64,000 nucleotides of DNA from Rhizopus arrhizus (GCA_024220505.1 JAKZZE010000004.1:620001-684000); one strand, 5' to 3'. Positions 48,820-61,889 are shown, numbered from the stretch's first letter. The notes: generated from the letters alone by a model not told the origin. Numbers and translations are program-made.

Positions 48820-50307
48820 TCAGCGGTTTATTTCATAAACAAAATGTACAAGTCTATAACGAATAAAGAATGCTAGAAAACTAGACAAGATTTGAACCGA
48901 CATCACTGCAATAGTTGTATTCTTTTCAGTCATAGGACCTAATTGAGCAAGCAACAGATTAATCAATGTCAAATTGTTGCATTCCATGATCTGTCCATTC
49001 TTGTCGTATTCAAATACTTTAATAAGACCAAATGCTTTTAATAGTTTTAATGCGATGTTTCCTAGTGTACCCAGTGGCTTCTTATCATTTGGACGAACAG
49101 TGGAACATTTTAGTAAGCCAGTTTCTGCATCTAATCGAGGCATTCTGTGGCGAGGGCACTCTACAAGTCGGAATAGCTGAGGGCATGAATACAAAAAGTT
49201 GAAAATTTGAGGCATAAAGAATAACATCAGCGTTTTGGAAAAGTGTCCCATAATTCCGACTACAGCAAGTGTCATTCCCGCAAAATAGCAAAAAGTATCA
49301 CCCACAAACATTTGAGCTGGAAACCAATTATACCAAAGTAAAGCTCCTGTTACACCAATAAAAGGTAACATAAAATAGAGACTGAACAGATGTACTTCCA
49401 GACTGTCACGTGTGTGATTATTGAATACATACAAAAGATCGTTTACAGCAACAGACAATGCGATAATTAATGTTTGACCAGCTTCTACTCCATTAATTCC
49501 TGCTAAGATGTTGATGCTATGTGTACAGAAAATGATTACCATCACCATATATACATAATACAGTGCACCTGTTTTTTAAAAGTAAAGTTAGTACAATCAA
49601 CCACAATCAAGCATGGATACTTGCCTAAATCTACATTTTTCCCTAAGTAAGGTTCTAATTGAAGAGGCATCATGATAGTAGTTCCTCCTTTGTTTGTATA
49701 ATAGAACATTAATAGAGGAACGCCAGCAAGAGCAGGAAACCAGAGTTTATATCTCCATCTGACATCCAAGACATCGTCTGCAAATCCTAGTAAAACCATG
49801 GATTGGATTGCTAAAATGGCTGATAAAACTTCTCCCAACTTTTTCATATTTTATCCGTTAGATTGTCTCTTGCAAACTTCATAATTCAGTCTCATACCTT
49901 GTTATAAGGGAATGTATCTAATGACGCATTTTCTCCATATGCTAGATTTGCACCTTGAAACCAGTCAATAAATGGAAAAGGCATAAATAAAAATAGTGTA
50001 ATGAGATATGTTATAGCTGTTGGTAATCCCATAGTCTCCGGGCTAAAAAAAATGTAATGACTCAGTCAATCTGTTGTTCGTTTTAATGATCAAGAATTTA
50101 CATTATAGGCTTTCCTGCTTTTAATATATCTTTTCCATATAAGCGTGCATTTATAAATGTTTCTTTCAGATTCGGAAGGGTTGTAAAGATCATCAAGCTT
50201 GCAATTACAGACATGATGACTGAAATGGCTAATGTTGTGTGTCCTTCTTGCCATGCTTTAATCGTTGAAAATCCAGTGATGGACAAAAGCAGCAATGCAG
50301 TCTTCAT
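48820..50307 (-). CDS. ALG7: UDP-GlcNAc:dolichyl-phosphate GlcNAc-1-P transferase
   Basis: Exons 50307-50102, 50042-49898, 49838-49625 and 49568-48820; 437 aa. It catalyses the first committed step of N-glycan precursor synthesis in the ER membrane, and the enzyme class is the tunicamycin target. Around ten hydrophobic helices are visible. Diagnostic sequences: GKPIIPETMGLP (about 66-77), the Asp-rich GFADDVLDVRW (about 139), NGVEAGQT and the FVGDTF segment, and the cytosolic loop ECPRHRMPRLD. The third intron (49569-49624) starts with GC (GCAAGT) and ends AACAG; only this splits GGT correctly to give VDLGALYYVY. The second intron has a clear CTAAC branch motif and removes an in-frame ATG. 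Confidence 0.95.
49569..49624 (-). other. GC-AG intron of ALG7
   Basis: Minus-strand GCAAGT donor directly after TTAG, acceptor AAACAG, 56 nt, with a TACTAAC branch motif inside. A GT four bases downstream (GTATCC) gives the wrong phase. Confidence 0.85.
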
Positions 50308-50619
50308 TTTTTCATATAATTCCCCAGGCTGCTTTTGTATTGTTTATTTGAGAAAGAAGTCTTCAATGCGCGCAAACGTCTAAATTTGGAAGTTTCACTT
50401 GAACGGAGTAGAAGTTAAATATTGCACGTTCCTCATTTCTCAGACGTAGCGCCAAGATAAAAAGCCATTTCGCGGCAAGAAGCCCAACGCACACTGGCCA
50501 TCCAAAATTAAAGAAGTTATTAAATACAGCCTCTGTTATAAGCTTTACTCATTTTTTCAAACAAAATAATTTCAAGACATACGATCGCTTCTTTTCAGAC
50601 GACTAAATAATCTCAGCAT
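50308..50619. other. Spacer between ALG7 start and GH16 stop
   Basis: Holds the ALG7 promoter and the GH16 3' flank. No other feature recognised. Confidence 0.5.
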
Positions 50620-51649
50620 TTATTGATAAACTTTAACATAATTAATACTCCAGTATGAGTTGGTGAATGAGCGAGGATTATTTGCAACATAATCATTGCA
50701 AGATGAGGGGCATCCAGATGAGCTGTAGACGCTACCTGCCCAGTCACCACAGAAAGTCAAGTCAAAAACAATTTGTAATTGAGAGAAATAACTTATTGAA
50801 CACGATCCTGATTGGAACGGGAAGCTGGCTATGGGAGCAGGCCAAGAGGGAGGATTGGGAGATCCGCTACTGATATCAGAGGGAATATTGTTGCGAGGAA
50901 AGAACCAAACCTGTACACCTTGACTTGCGGTCATGCGTGTGGCATAGACACCACCCTTGATGTTATTCAAGCCCTTTCCATAAGTATTTGTGTTTGTAGC
51001 TTGTACACCGCACCCAGCATTGTTTGCTTGACCAGCAGCATTGACGTAACAGTTGTCAGTGAGAGATTTGCCAGTTTGTGTACGTGGAACACCAGCCATA
51101 GTACAACCATTCTTGGTATGCAAAGTAACTTGATTAACAGTGGCTTCATTTACGTTTTCGATAATCTACAAATACATGTTTAGATATTTTTCATGCCATT
51201 GAACCTAGGCTTACATCAATTTCTCCGCTGTTTGGCCAGTTAGGTCCAACCATCCAAAAGGCAGGCCAGGTACCACAACCAACTGGCATGTGCTCAAGAT
51301 CGAGTAATACCAAAGCAGAGTTGGAGTAGGAACTTTTTGAAGTGATTCTGACAGACTTTCTGCCATTAGGGCTAACGGTGGTATTATCGGCCCTCATGAT
51401 GACCTTGCTACCTTGATTGTAGATCAAACCAGAAGACTTTGCGGTTGCTTGATCAACATACTTTACAAATCCATGAGTGGGATCTGAGTCAGTAAAGAAA
51501 GTAAAGCCGTCAAAAAAGGATGACCCTTGAAAAGTCTGTTTCAAGTTCCACGCGTGTACACTAGAGGAAAGTAAGAGATTGGCAGCCAAAAACGTTGTAA
51601 GAAGTGATTTTAACATTAGTAATCCGATAAAGCTTTCCGTTTTTTTCAT
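50620..51649 (-). CDS. Secreted GH16 endo-beta-glucanase
   Basis: Exons 51649-51215 and 51165-50620 (49-nt intron, GTAAGC to TGTAG) encode 326 aa. A signal peptide covers about residues 1-33 (LLMLKSLLTTFLAANLLLSS, ending near VHA). The GH16 catalytic motif GEIDIIE is reconstituted across the splice junction, supplying the nucleophile Glu, the assisting Asp and the acid/base Glu. Upstream, GTWPAFWMVGPNWP is the family substrate-cleft sequence; C-terminal cysteines and YWSINYVKVYQ also fit. The closest known group is fungal beta-1,3(4)-glucanase of the laminarinase type, which acts on wall or external glucans. No GPI tail is present, so a released enzyme is likely. A TATATAAA box lies 14 nt upstream of the start codon. 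Confidence 0.93.
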
Positions 51650-51662
51650 TCTAATTCTTCTC

Positions 51663-51670
51663 TTTATATA
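51663..51670 (-). promoter_or_regulatory. TATA-like element upstream of the GH16 gene
   Basis: Minus-strand TATATAAA, starting 21 nt before the ATG at 51649. This is unusually close, so the true start site may lie very near or the element may not be functional. Confidence 0.35.
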
Positions 51671-53010
51671 TGTATGCTTTTAATATATTTTGTGTTTTCA
51701 TGCTATAAAAATTGTACAAGCAAATGGTATCGAAATAGAAAAATGATATATTTTAGGAACACTCATTGCCGCGCAATTAAAAGTCCATAAAGAAAAGGGA
51801 CTAATGATAAACGAACGAATGGAACCGTATCATAAAGATCAAGATTGATTTGTTACATTAATCGATATACACACCAACAGAAATACTCGGGTTGAAGATC
51901 AAAAAGAACACAACCAAAATGGTGTAACTTGGTTGATTTCATCTACGTACAAAGATTACAAATCATTAGTATGCATAGTATGTATATTTTCTATGCAATC
52001 GAATTTTCATTAGTCTCTTATGACTTTATTGCTTTTTCGGTTGTTTTATAGGCTTAACCAAGTAAATAAGGAACTGGATGAATTGCTGTAAAAGATTACA
52101 TAAGAATGTTTTCCCGTTACCTAATTGTTACAAATACAATGCAACACTTTGTAACAGGTAACTCAAGAAGGAGCACCACATAATGCAATGTCCTTTGGTA
52201 CAAATTATTTAGAGAATAGATTTAATGAGTTACACGAATTCGTTTTCTTACAACCTTACTTTTACATAGTGAAAACAAGTATTTGCTCTTGTAGTAATCC
52301 CAATAAGATTTTCTTTTCACTTTAAAGTAATAAAAGAGCTTCATATACATGACATGTAAAAAAAAAAATAAAAAAAAAAAACTGCCAATGAATTTAATAA
52401 AATATGGTCAAATTTGAATAAATTTTCTATTATCAATTTTAGATGTTGCTGTGATTACGGCGCCGCTTATATCAATTATTTTTATATGCAGAATTAATTA
52501 TTGGTATATTAATTACCCAGCCTGAAAAATATTTCGCCATGCAGTAAGTGGCTTAAGGATACTATCCCTCAACATATTCAAATCACCCATCGTCCCGTCA
52601 TTATTTTCAGAACCAATTCCCAGAAAATTACAATAAAATTTTGTCACACGCGATTAAACCTCATCAACACAGGTACACAGTTTGCCGTTTCATAGCCACA
52701 TTTTTTATTTGATTGAGATTAACGTGATATTACGTAACGAACAACAATCTATGTAAATCATACCAGTTTTTATTTTGTTTACAGAATAAATTTATCCTAA
52801 ATCGTTCAGTTTTGAATACTGTCTTGTTGGGACTATTGACATCAGTTACAACAGTCGTCAAACACTATATGAAAGATAAGTGTCAAAAAAATATTGACAA
52901 TGTAAACAGTTTATATAAGTCTTGAAGCAATTATGACAAGAAAAAGTAGACAAGAGCTCCATAAAGATGCAGATAATATCCTGATTTAATTGAACTATTT
53001 TGAATTGCTA
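51671..53010. other. Intergenic region, about 1.3 kb
   Basis: No supported gene on either strand. Short A runs near 52360-52380. Confidence 0.5.
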
Positions 53011-54015
53011 TCAACCTTCATAATTTACAAGGGTGAGGAACAGCAACATGGTATAATGAGCGTCATTTCCTGAGTTGTGAAGATTCCATGTCTCTATACC
53101 CAAAAGATCTAATGTTCTGCCTAAAGAAGGAGGATTATGTAGATCGTTTATAGAAGAGCCATAGATTGTATCGGTATTTACAACGGCAATACATGCAGAT
53201 TGATTTACATCAAGTACTTCACTTCTATTCGCTGCAGGCCACATGAATTTTTGTTTGCTCAAGTATTTGAGATCGCTACTTAAACCATGACCAACAAGCA
53301 CAAATCCACCGTCACGTTCGACAGCCCAATCCAAATCTTTTCTTAGTTCCTTCAATGCCTGTGCAAGAGAGCACCAAACAGAGGTGCCAAAGGAAAACTT
53401 GAGTTTTTGATCTTCAACAAATGTTCCATTGTTCAAATGGGCATAACTATCTATCAAGTAATGCTGATCCATAAACAGATTTTTTCGTGAGTCGAATATA
53501 GACCAACCAAGTTCAAGAATAATACTGTGGTCGCGTTCATACGCTTCAATATCAATAGCAATAAACATGTAATTCTTTTCACTTATAACAAGTCTTTTGG
53601 CTAATTGAACTTCTTGTTGAGCCTTTTCGATACGTTCACGCTGCTTGTTGAGTTTCTTTGCTTTTGATTTGTATTTACTAAGTATGTTATTTGTTGTGGC
53701 CTTAAAAGGTTCTATTACTTGGTATTTCTTTACGACTAGTTCATCATCTGGGAATGGCGGTACATTAGGAAATTGCTCAATAAAATGTTTCAATAGCTGT
53801 TTGTAGATCTGAACCGACATGACCACATTATGTTCACCAGAAAAAGTTTTTCCTAACTTTAAGGGAATTCCAACTGTATTACCATCAGGCGCAAAGAATT
53901 TTTCAGGTTCAAAAAAGGCGGTAAAAGCAGCCTGGTGACCAAGTTGTTCATAATATCTTCTCCATGCAGAATACACTTGATTCCATTCATACGAATTTAA
54001 TACTTTGACCAACAT
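53011..54015 (-). CDS. DEDDh-type 3'-5' exonuclease, Gfd2/QIP-like
   Basis: A single exon of 334 aa. The catalytic fold starts at about residue 148 with FIAIDIEAYERD (Exo I acids), continues with a segment containing FVLVGHGLSSDLKYL (Exo II Asp) and ends with LHNSGNDAHYTM (Exo III: His and Asp of the DEDDh type). A helical, Lys-rich coil (about 112-145) precedes it, and the N-terminal 100 residues (YEWNQVYSAWRRYYEQLG) form an extra domain. Fungal relatives include yeast Gfd2 and the QDE-2-interacting exonuclease that removes siRNA passenger strands; the present protein cannot be assigned between them from sequence alone. Intronless, unlike nearly all its neighbours. Confidence 0.85.
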   Translation of the reverse strand: MLVKVLNSYEWNQVYSAWRRYYEQLGHQAAFTAFFEPEKFFAPDGNTVGIPLKLGKTFSGEHNVVMSVQIYKQLLKHFIEQFPNVPPFPDDELVVKKYQVIEPFKATTNNILSKYKSKAKKLNKQRERIEKAQQEVQLAKRLVISEKNYMFIAIDIEAYERDHSIILELGWSIFDSRKNLFMDQHYLIDSYAHLNNGTFVEDQKLKFSFGTSVWCSLAQALKELRKDLDWAVERDGGFVLVGHGLSSDLKYLSKQKFMWPAANRSEVLDVNQSACIAVVNTDTIYGSSINDLHNPPSLGRTLDLLGIETWNLHNSGNDAHYTMLLFLTLVNYEG

Positions 54016-54666
54016 TAAAGCAATTTTTTAAAAAAAAAGTTTGTGTTCATTCTGTTGAGGGCGTGTTTTGCACCTCTCTTACTTGATAAGCCAATCAAAT
54101 CAGGTTTTTGTTTGTGTAACGAATACAATGCGTATTGAGGATTGAGAATAACAATGCAGTTTATACCATATAAAGCTTCTTTTATATCAACCTTCCCTTA
54201 TGTCTGTGAGTTATAACGCATGTTATACATGAGGATTTAGAGAAATGATTTTCCAGACCTGAACTCCGTTGTATTCAGATTTTATCAGCTTTAATTGATC
54301 ATGCTTTTTATCCAATATATACTTGACTATGGAATCAAAAAATCTTGTGGGAAACAAGAATCAGTATTTTATATCATTCAGTTTGTGCCTGTGATAAGCG
54401 AAATTAAAATGATTTAAGTTGACAGGATGGACTTTTATATTGTTGATTGCTTTATTATAAATGAATATTTGTATTCGAATCAATGACACTCGACTCTTGA
54501 TCATCAGCTGTAAATAAATGGGCTCGTTTCTGCGTTACAATATTATCTGTGTAACAAAGGGGTATGATATAATTACAGACAAATATGGAAATTTTTCAAG
54601 CTCCATTGAATGCCGTGTTTCTTCAAAATTCTTTTTTTTTCTAGCTTTCTTTTTGACAACATTTCA
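54016..54666. other. Divergent promoter region of the exonuclease and NTE1 genes
   Basis: About 650 nt between start codons. Pyrimidine-rich runs lie directly upstream of the NTE1 ATG. No other feature. Confidence 0.45.
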
Positions 54667-57600
54667 ATGGAACAAACTCATTCTATTGCTTCTGATTTGA
54701 TAAATGCACCACCAAAGGAAGTTCTTTTAGGCATGTCAAAGCCAGTCATTACAGAAGATGCCATGCAGCACTCTGTGATCGCCAAGATCCTTGGGTTTAT
54801 ACCTGCATTACTTTTGAAAATTGTTGGGTTTGCTACTATCTCGATACCAATTTTCTTTTATCGAATTCTTACTTGGTCATTCACTTTGCATCTCAATTTT
54901 TCCTCGCTTCTTATCACTCTTGCTATCATTGCTACTATTACGTACCTCATTGTTAGATATCGGTTCTTGACGAAATATTCTCGCTTGAAGCCTATCAATT
55001 CACCTAAAGTAGCTTCTTCATTTGATTTGCATCCTGATGCTGATGAAGATACAGAGTATTCAAAACCAGGATTTAAGAACTATCCAGATGAGTTTTTATC
55101 AGCGTTTTTATCTTCAATCAAAATTTTTGGCTATTTGGAACAACCCGTGTTTCATGAACTCGCACGTCATCTCCAAACAAAGAAATTGTTGGCCGGTGAT
55201 ACTCTTTTTAGAAACCCGGAGCAAGAAAGGTCATTTTATATTGTCGTGGATGGACATGTGCAATTGTTTGTGAAGCCAGAAAGCAATGAAGATAGCAATG
55301 ACAGTGATGATACGAGTGAAAACGAATCTGATCGAACCGGTTCTTGGAAGCAAACAGACGATGAAGATGACATGTTTGATTCAAATAGCAGCAAGGATAA
55401 ATTCAAAAAATACACATTGATTAATGAAGTCAGTGCTGGTGGCACGTTATCCAGCTTGTTTACTATCCTTTCCATATTTAGAGAAAGTTTTAATAGAGCT
55501 GAAACAAAGGAGAGACAAAGACAAAAATCTGCCTCCAAATCTCATCTTTCACGTTTGGTACCTCTCCAAGATCCTAATAGCTCCGAAGTACCAAAGGACT
55601 CATCCCCTGAAGACTGGAGAGAGGTATTCCCTGGGCTGGAGGAGCATGTGGTGCCGGGTACTCATAGCATAAAACCAGAATCAGAGAACAGTGGACTTCG
55701 CAGAAGAATCAAATCTATACATCCAACCATTTCTTCACCTCAAGCAAATGCACTACAGGAACGGGCTTTAATATATGAAAATGATGATCTTGAATCGCAT
55801 GAGTTGAATGACTCGTTTGGATTACCCCCACCTACAACTTCTAGGAAACTATCCGGTACTACATCACACAATTATACTCATACTGCCCGTCCTGAGCTTC
55901 GCGACTATTCAAGCTCATCACGTCGCTCCTATCGTTCAGTTCATCCCAATATCATTGCGCGTGCCACTGTTGACACCACATTGGCCGTTATTCCAGAAGA
56001 AGCCTTCCACAAATTGACTCAAAAGTTTCCAAAAGCGGCTGCCCATATTGTTCAAGTCATTGTCACTCGATTTCAAAGAGTTACTCTCAACACAAGTCAT
56101 CGATACCTTGGTTTGACAAAAGAGCTTTTACGTCTTGAAAAACTTGTAAATGAATCAGCTAGTTTACCTGAGCTTCCCCCGAATTTCTTTGCACCTGGTG
56201 GTATGGATCGTTTGAGACATAAATTCAATGATGAAGAGAACACACCACAAGGTAAGAATAACGACCTAGCCCCAGCAGAAATCAGTCGCAGTGAAAGCTC
56301 AGGCATCATACAAGCGATTGGGATTATTGATTTGCCTGGCACCCCTTCCATTCACAACAATAATTCCACTAATTCCAAGAATTTAAATGGCTCTCCTACA
56401 AAAGACTCTCCAACTCGCCTTTATCGTCAGCAGCTTAATAGAAGAGGTGAATATAGTATGGAAGACGATGAGCATTTACGTACGTCCATCATGAGATGTA
56501 TATCCGATGCACTGGGCATAAAACCAAAGAACGTTAATGGCACACCTGGTGCTGAAGAATCACGATCTCCATTCTCTGCATCTCCAAGAGCACCCCGTCG
56601 ACCTTATAACGAAGATCGTTCTCGTCTTCAATACCCTATGGACTTGTTTTCGCATACTGGAACAGTGGATACTACCACATCACCTTCCTTAGATGCTATT
56701 GCAGATTACGATGATGATGTCAAGTCAACCACTTCCTCTGTCCAATCGGGTGGAAACAATTCTGATATATTTAACACAAACAAACCTGATCCTATATCCC
56801 CTGATGATATCCAAATCTTATATTTTCCCAAAGATGCTGTCCTGGTACGAGAAGGAGCACACAACACGGGCCTTTTCTTTGTCATTGACGGTCTCTTGGA
56901 AGTTTCCATGACACCTGCTCAGGAAGAGGATGTCATTGCTGGTGATAAACCATCCAGCAAAAAAAAGAAGCGCCGTCATGACCTCAAGCATAGAAATTCA
57001 CACATTGTTGACACAGGTTTTAAACTCTCTCCTTCTTCTTCAACGTCTTCAAAATTCTCAGAAGTTGACAAAGACATTAAACAACCACCTCCCTCAAGCA
57101 GTAGCTTAAGTGCCAAAACGGATGAGGTTGTTGCTTCTGAAATACCCGCTGGCCGTACAAGTGAGAAAAAACAGGGAAACAAGGGACGTGAAAAGGTGAA
57201 AAAACCTCTATTTATCATTAAACCTGGTGGAATCTCAGGATACCTAAATGCATTGACTGGGTTTCCTAGCTCTGTCGAAATAAAAGCAAAAACGGATGCT
57301 TATGTTGGCTATGTTACCAAAAAGCGCCTGGACCGCATCATAGACAGAAACCCTACAGTCATGTTGAAACTTGCCAAGCAGCTTGTCGGCCATGTGAGTC
57401 CGTTGAGTAAGTTTAAAGAAAACTAAAATTGGATTTTCATGCCAATCTTTTTTTAATAGTTCTTCAAATTGATATCTCCTTGGAATGGATGCAGGTGAGT
57501 GCTGGTCAAATTATTTGCAGAGAAGGGGAACCAAGCAATGAAATCTACATGGTATTACATGGTCGTCTAAGAACTATTCATGAGAAAAAGGAGGGAGAGA

Positions 57601-59721
57601 TTGAAATCCTTGGCGAGTTTGGTCATGGAGATAGCGTAGGAGAACTTGAAGTATTGAGTAAGTAGAAGCCTGTTGCTTGATAATGAAAGCTTTAATTTTT
57701 TTTTTTAGCTGGTGTACCCACCTCTGCTACTCTTCACGCCATTCGAGATACAGAGCTTGCTCGTATGCCTAAAACATTATTCAATGCACTGGCACTTCGT
57801 CATCCAGAGATCACTCTTCAAATTTCGCGCATGATTGCATTCAGGTCACTTCAACTTGTGATGCATCGTAATAACGATATGCAAAATCCAAATGTGCTTC
57901 GCATCAATTCAAAAGCAGATACTTCAGCCGCCATTGCTTCTATAACCGATGGTAATCCTAAAGTTTATCCAGAGCTCTATGGTCGTAATAATGTCAATTT
58001 AAAAACAATTGGTATCATTCCTGTCAATTCGACTGTTCCTGTAACTGAATTTGCTGAAAGTCTCAAGTCTGCACTTATTCATTCTGTAGGAGCTACCTGT
58101 GTTCTTTTGAACAGTGCAACTGTCACCACAATTATGGGAAAATATGCATTCTCTCGTTTAGGAAAACTCAAGATGGCTTCATGGCTTGCTCAACAAGAAG
58201 AAAAGTATAGAATAGTGCTCTATTTAGCAGACGGTGGTGTTACTTCTCAGTGGACGCGTACCTGTATCCGACAAGCGGATTGTATTCTCCTGGTTGGTTT
58301 AGGGGATGGTGATCCTTCTGTTGGTGAATATGAGCGATTCTTGATCAATCTGAAAACAACAGCTAGAAAAGAGCTCGTCTTGCTGCACGGAGAAAGACAC
58401 TGTGCTCCAGGCACAACTCAAAATTGGTTGAAGGTGAGCTTAAAAAGGTTTTTATGAATTTACGAATACTCAGTGATAAGCTGTATGTCTATAGAATCGA
58501 CTTTGGATTCAAGCTCATCATCATGTTTATATGGCAATGCGCCAACATGCGTCACTAACAGCTACTGAAAAGTTTAGACCACCATGGCTAGCAGAGCAAG
58601 GTAGAAAGATGACATCTGGCTCCATCAATATGCTAGCAAACGTCAAGGACCAGATCAAGGAATATTATTCGGCCGTCCCACCTTTTAGTCGTTTGCTTGA
58701 TTTTAAAAAGACTACGACAAACAGTATCCATGGTCTGGATTCAGCAGCAAGAAATGATTTTTCCCGATTGGCGCGAAGATTATGTGGTAAATCGGTAGCA
58801 CTTGTCCTTGGAGGAGGAGGAGCTCGTGGGATTGCACATGTGGGAGTGATTCAAGCGATTGAAGAAGCGGGTATACCTATTGATATTATTGGAGGCACAA
58901 GTATTGGTAGCTTTGTTGGTGGACTGTATGCACGTAACATGGACTTAGTCTCTGTTATTGCAAGAAGTAGGATGTTTGCCGGTCGTGTTTCGAGTATCTG
59001 GAGACAGATCATGGACTTGACATACCCTGTCACTGCTTGGTTTACTGGACATGAATTCAATCGAGCGATTTGGAAATGTATTGGGGACAGCCAAATTGAG
59101 GATTATTGGTTACCTTATTATGCTGTGACAACAAACATCACGTTCTCTCGTATGGAAGTACACACGACAGGTTACGCGTGGCGGTATATTCGTGCTTCGA
59201 TGTCACTCTCAGGTTACATGCCACCGATCTGTGACAATGGGAACATGTTGGTGGATGGTGGCTATATGGACAATCTTCCGGTGTCAGTAGCTAAAAATAT
59301 GGGTGCAGACATTATTATCGCAGTGGACGTGGCTTCTGTGGATGATACGAGTCCTGTTTATTACGGGGATTCAATCAGTGGCTGGTGGGCACTTTTACAT
59401 GGTTTGAATCCATTTAGAACGTACAATATCCCAAGTATTGCTGAGATCCAAAGTCGTCTTGCGTATGTAAGTAGTGTAGCTAAATTAGAAGAAGCCAAGA
59501 TCACAGATGGTGCACTCTATCTTAAACTACCAGTACAGCAGTGGGGAACTTTGGAATTTGCCAAATACAGTGACATATTTCAGACAGGTTACGACGTTGG
59601 GAAAGAAGTGGTAGCTCGCTGGAAGACTTATGCGTCTGGGAAATTAACTGATGCAGAACAAGATCCTATCTTGAAAGGAAAAGAGGTCAAAGGAAAGAGA
59701 GGAAGAAGAAATAGTATTTAA
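54667..59721 (+). CDS. NTE1: Lysophospholipase NTE1 (neuropathy target esterase)
   Basis: Exons 54667-57406, 57460-57657, 57709-58433 and 58495-59721; 1629 aa. I start at 54667 (MEQTHSIAS); an in-frame ATG at 54610 lies in a Phe-rich leader. Two ER-membrane helices span about residues 40-105. Cyclic-nucleotide-binding-like domains follow (HELARHLQTKKLLAGDTLFR, about 170; another from about 715 with the GREGEP-like core near 930), with long Ser-rich insertions. The C-terminal patatin domain has the oxyanion GGGGARGIAHVG (about 1328), nucleophile GTSIGS (about 1354) and catalytic Asp in DGGYMDN (about 1474). It deacylates phosphatidylcholine to glycerophosphocholine at the ER. All catalytic residues are present. 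Confidence 0.97.
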
Positions 59722-61275
59722 CGCGTCTCTTAAATTCCACTCAAGTGTTGCTTCTTTTTTAACTCTCTATTTTCAAGGCTATTACCAAAGTGAATGAAGC
59801 TGTTGTTTATTATAGAATTTTCTGAAATAAAAAGTATTTAGACTTGTAGGCTATAGTAATACAGCTTTTATTTTAAGAAATGAGAGTATTTTGTAAGATT
59901 TGATGGAATGAAGACTTGATTTTAAACCTAGCCTGTGATCATCTCCTTTATCTTTGATTTATTTTGAACCAACACTTAAATCTGTTGTCAGCTATGTCTT
60001 TTTTTAAAAAAAAAAAAGAATCAGTGGCATATTCTATCCTTTTTAGACAAGATGCAAATAGGAAACGTTTCTTTTTTTTTTGTACATGTCAACTATTAAA
60101 ACAAGATGTATTTATTTTACAATTCTTTTTTAAAAAAAAAAACCATTTGGACAGAGAGAGAGAGTGTGTGTGTGTGTGTGCATATGAGTCTATGCAGGGC
60201 TTAGGATAATGTAAAGAGTAAGAAAAAAAACGGTGCACTCACAAAGCTTGTCTAAATGACAAGCAGGGGTATCGTAGAATTCCGAGTTAGTACACAAAAC
60301 TTTTTTTTTTTCAGGAGACAACAGCAGCAAGGCGTTTTGTAATAAATAAATAAATAAATTCAATCCTGTTTTTTTGTAATTTGAGTTTGACGGTCCTAAT
60401 GAATCTGATTTGTCTCTTTTATGTGAGAAAATAATAATTAAATGGATGATCTCGGAAAAAAGAAATTCATTTGTGGATAATCCCGAATATAATTTTTCAA
60501 GGGGGAATGTTTACGATTCTATTTGAAGTAGAGATAAAAAGAAGAAAGGGGGGGTCTATTTTTTATTATTATTGCTCTTGACTGTGAAATGATGTTTTTA
60601 ATAAAAGATGGTTTGTGAATACAAGATGAATTCAACCCTTTTATCTCTTTTTCAAATACGGGGATCAAAATGTAAAAAGCTCATTCGTGCTTTATTCTTT
60701 CAAAAACTTGTACGAGTCACTAGTCAGGAGACAAATGACGATCGTATATGACCGTTTTCGATCGATTATGTAACTTTTTTTATTTTCTGTAATTGACAGT
60801 GACGCACAATGATCCAGCCCTTTTCTGATGATGAAATAAGTCAGTGTTTAGAAGAAGAGGAAAATTTCTATGGTTGCTCATAAAGAATCCGTGTGAGAGT
60901 GAGAATGATAAAAGATGTCAAGATGAAACAATCATTTTTGGTATTGCTTACATGCCATGTCATTGAGCTTAAATAGGGTTCTTTCATTTTGCATGAGATA
61001 CATGTTCTTGTTTGATGAGGATTGAATGAAGAAGGAGGATTGAACGAGAGATGATCAAACAATGACAAGAAAAATGAAGACCAATAAGATATAGTGTGTG
61101 TTTGAGGGGGGGGAATCGAACAAAGAAGAGATAAATAAATGCATGCCTCGATGATGAAAAGTAAAATAATCAAGACTTTTTTGCCCTTGAATTCTGTTTG
61201 TGATGTTAGTGATGAGTAAGATGGAGTGATAAATCAAATGTATAGAATGGAGGAGAATGAACTCATCCTGCGTTT
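59722..61275. other. Intergenic region with simple repeats
   Basis: Contains an (AG)n-(TG)n run (about 60152-60180), an AATA repeat near 60341-60358 and several G or A runs. No gene is supported; part is 3' flank of the two convergent genes. Confidence 0.5.
60152..60180. repeat. (AG)n/(TG)n microsatellite
   Basis: Compound dinucleotide repeat, about six AG units followed by eight TG units. Confidence 0.9.
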
Positions 61276-61847
61276 TTATTCTCCATGTTTTAAAATTCTT
61301 ACAAAATCTTTATAATTAAAGTTCCCTTCTTCGTCTACCACAGAACCTTTAAACATAATGTCCACTTCTTCATCTGTGAATCTATCACCCATTGTCATCA
61401 TACATTCCCTTAAATAGCTTGCATTTATTTTTCCACTGTGATGATCATCAAATGCTGAAAATGCTTTTAAAATGATATTTTCACTATCTGTGTCTGCCAG
61501 TTTATCTGCCATTAATGTCAAAAAGACTGTGAAATTGATGGGTCCAGTCGCGTCACCCATCATTTCTTTAATTTCTTCTTCAGTGGCAGGTTGACCTGAT
61601 TTAAGAATTTAATATATAAACTATAGAACAAGATTGTGTTACCTAATCTTTCAAATGTAATCTTTAAATCATTTATATCAACTAATCCATCACTATTTGT
61701 ATCCATAATACTAAATGCATCTTTAAATTCCATCACCTGTGCCTTGTCAAACATAGCAAACACATTCGAGTTTTGACGTCTTTTATTCTATTCAATGTGT
61801 TATTATATAATAAACGAATGACATGATTTACTTACCATCGGTGCCAT
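61276..61847 (-). CDS. Myosin II regulatory light chain (EF-hand)
   Basis: Three exons: 61847-61836 (12 nt, MAPM), 61787-61643 and 61595-61276; 158 aa. The tiny first exon is supported by GTAAGT and a GAATAG acceptor. The N-terminus RRQNSNVFAMFDKAQVMEFKDAF matches regulatory light chains, with Ser in the phosphorylation-site position. EF-hand 1 has a canonical Ca2+ loop (DTNSDGLVDIND); later loops are degenerate (DDHHSGKINAS), as expected in this family. It binds the neck of myosin II and serves actin ring and cytokinesis functions (compare yeast Mlc2 and fission yeast Rlc1). Its closeness to regulatory rather than essential light chains rests on the N-terminus. Confidence 0.92.
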
Positions 61848-61852
61848 TTTTT

Positions 61853-61889
<37 letters not shown>

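Noticed and set aside
57407..57459. Premature end of NTE1 at 57426
   Set aside because: Splicing GTAAGT to AATAG continues the cyclic-nucleotide-binding-like region in frame.
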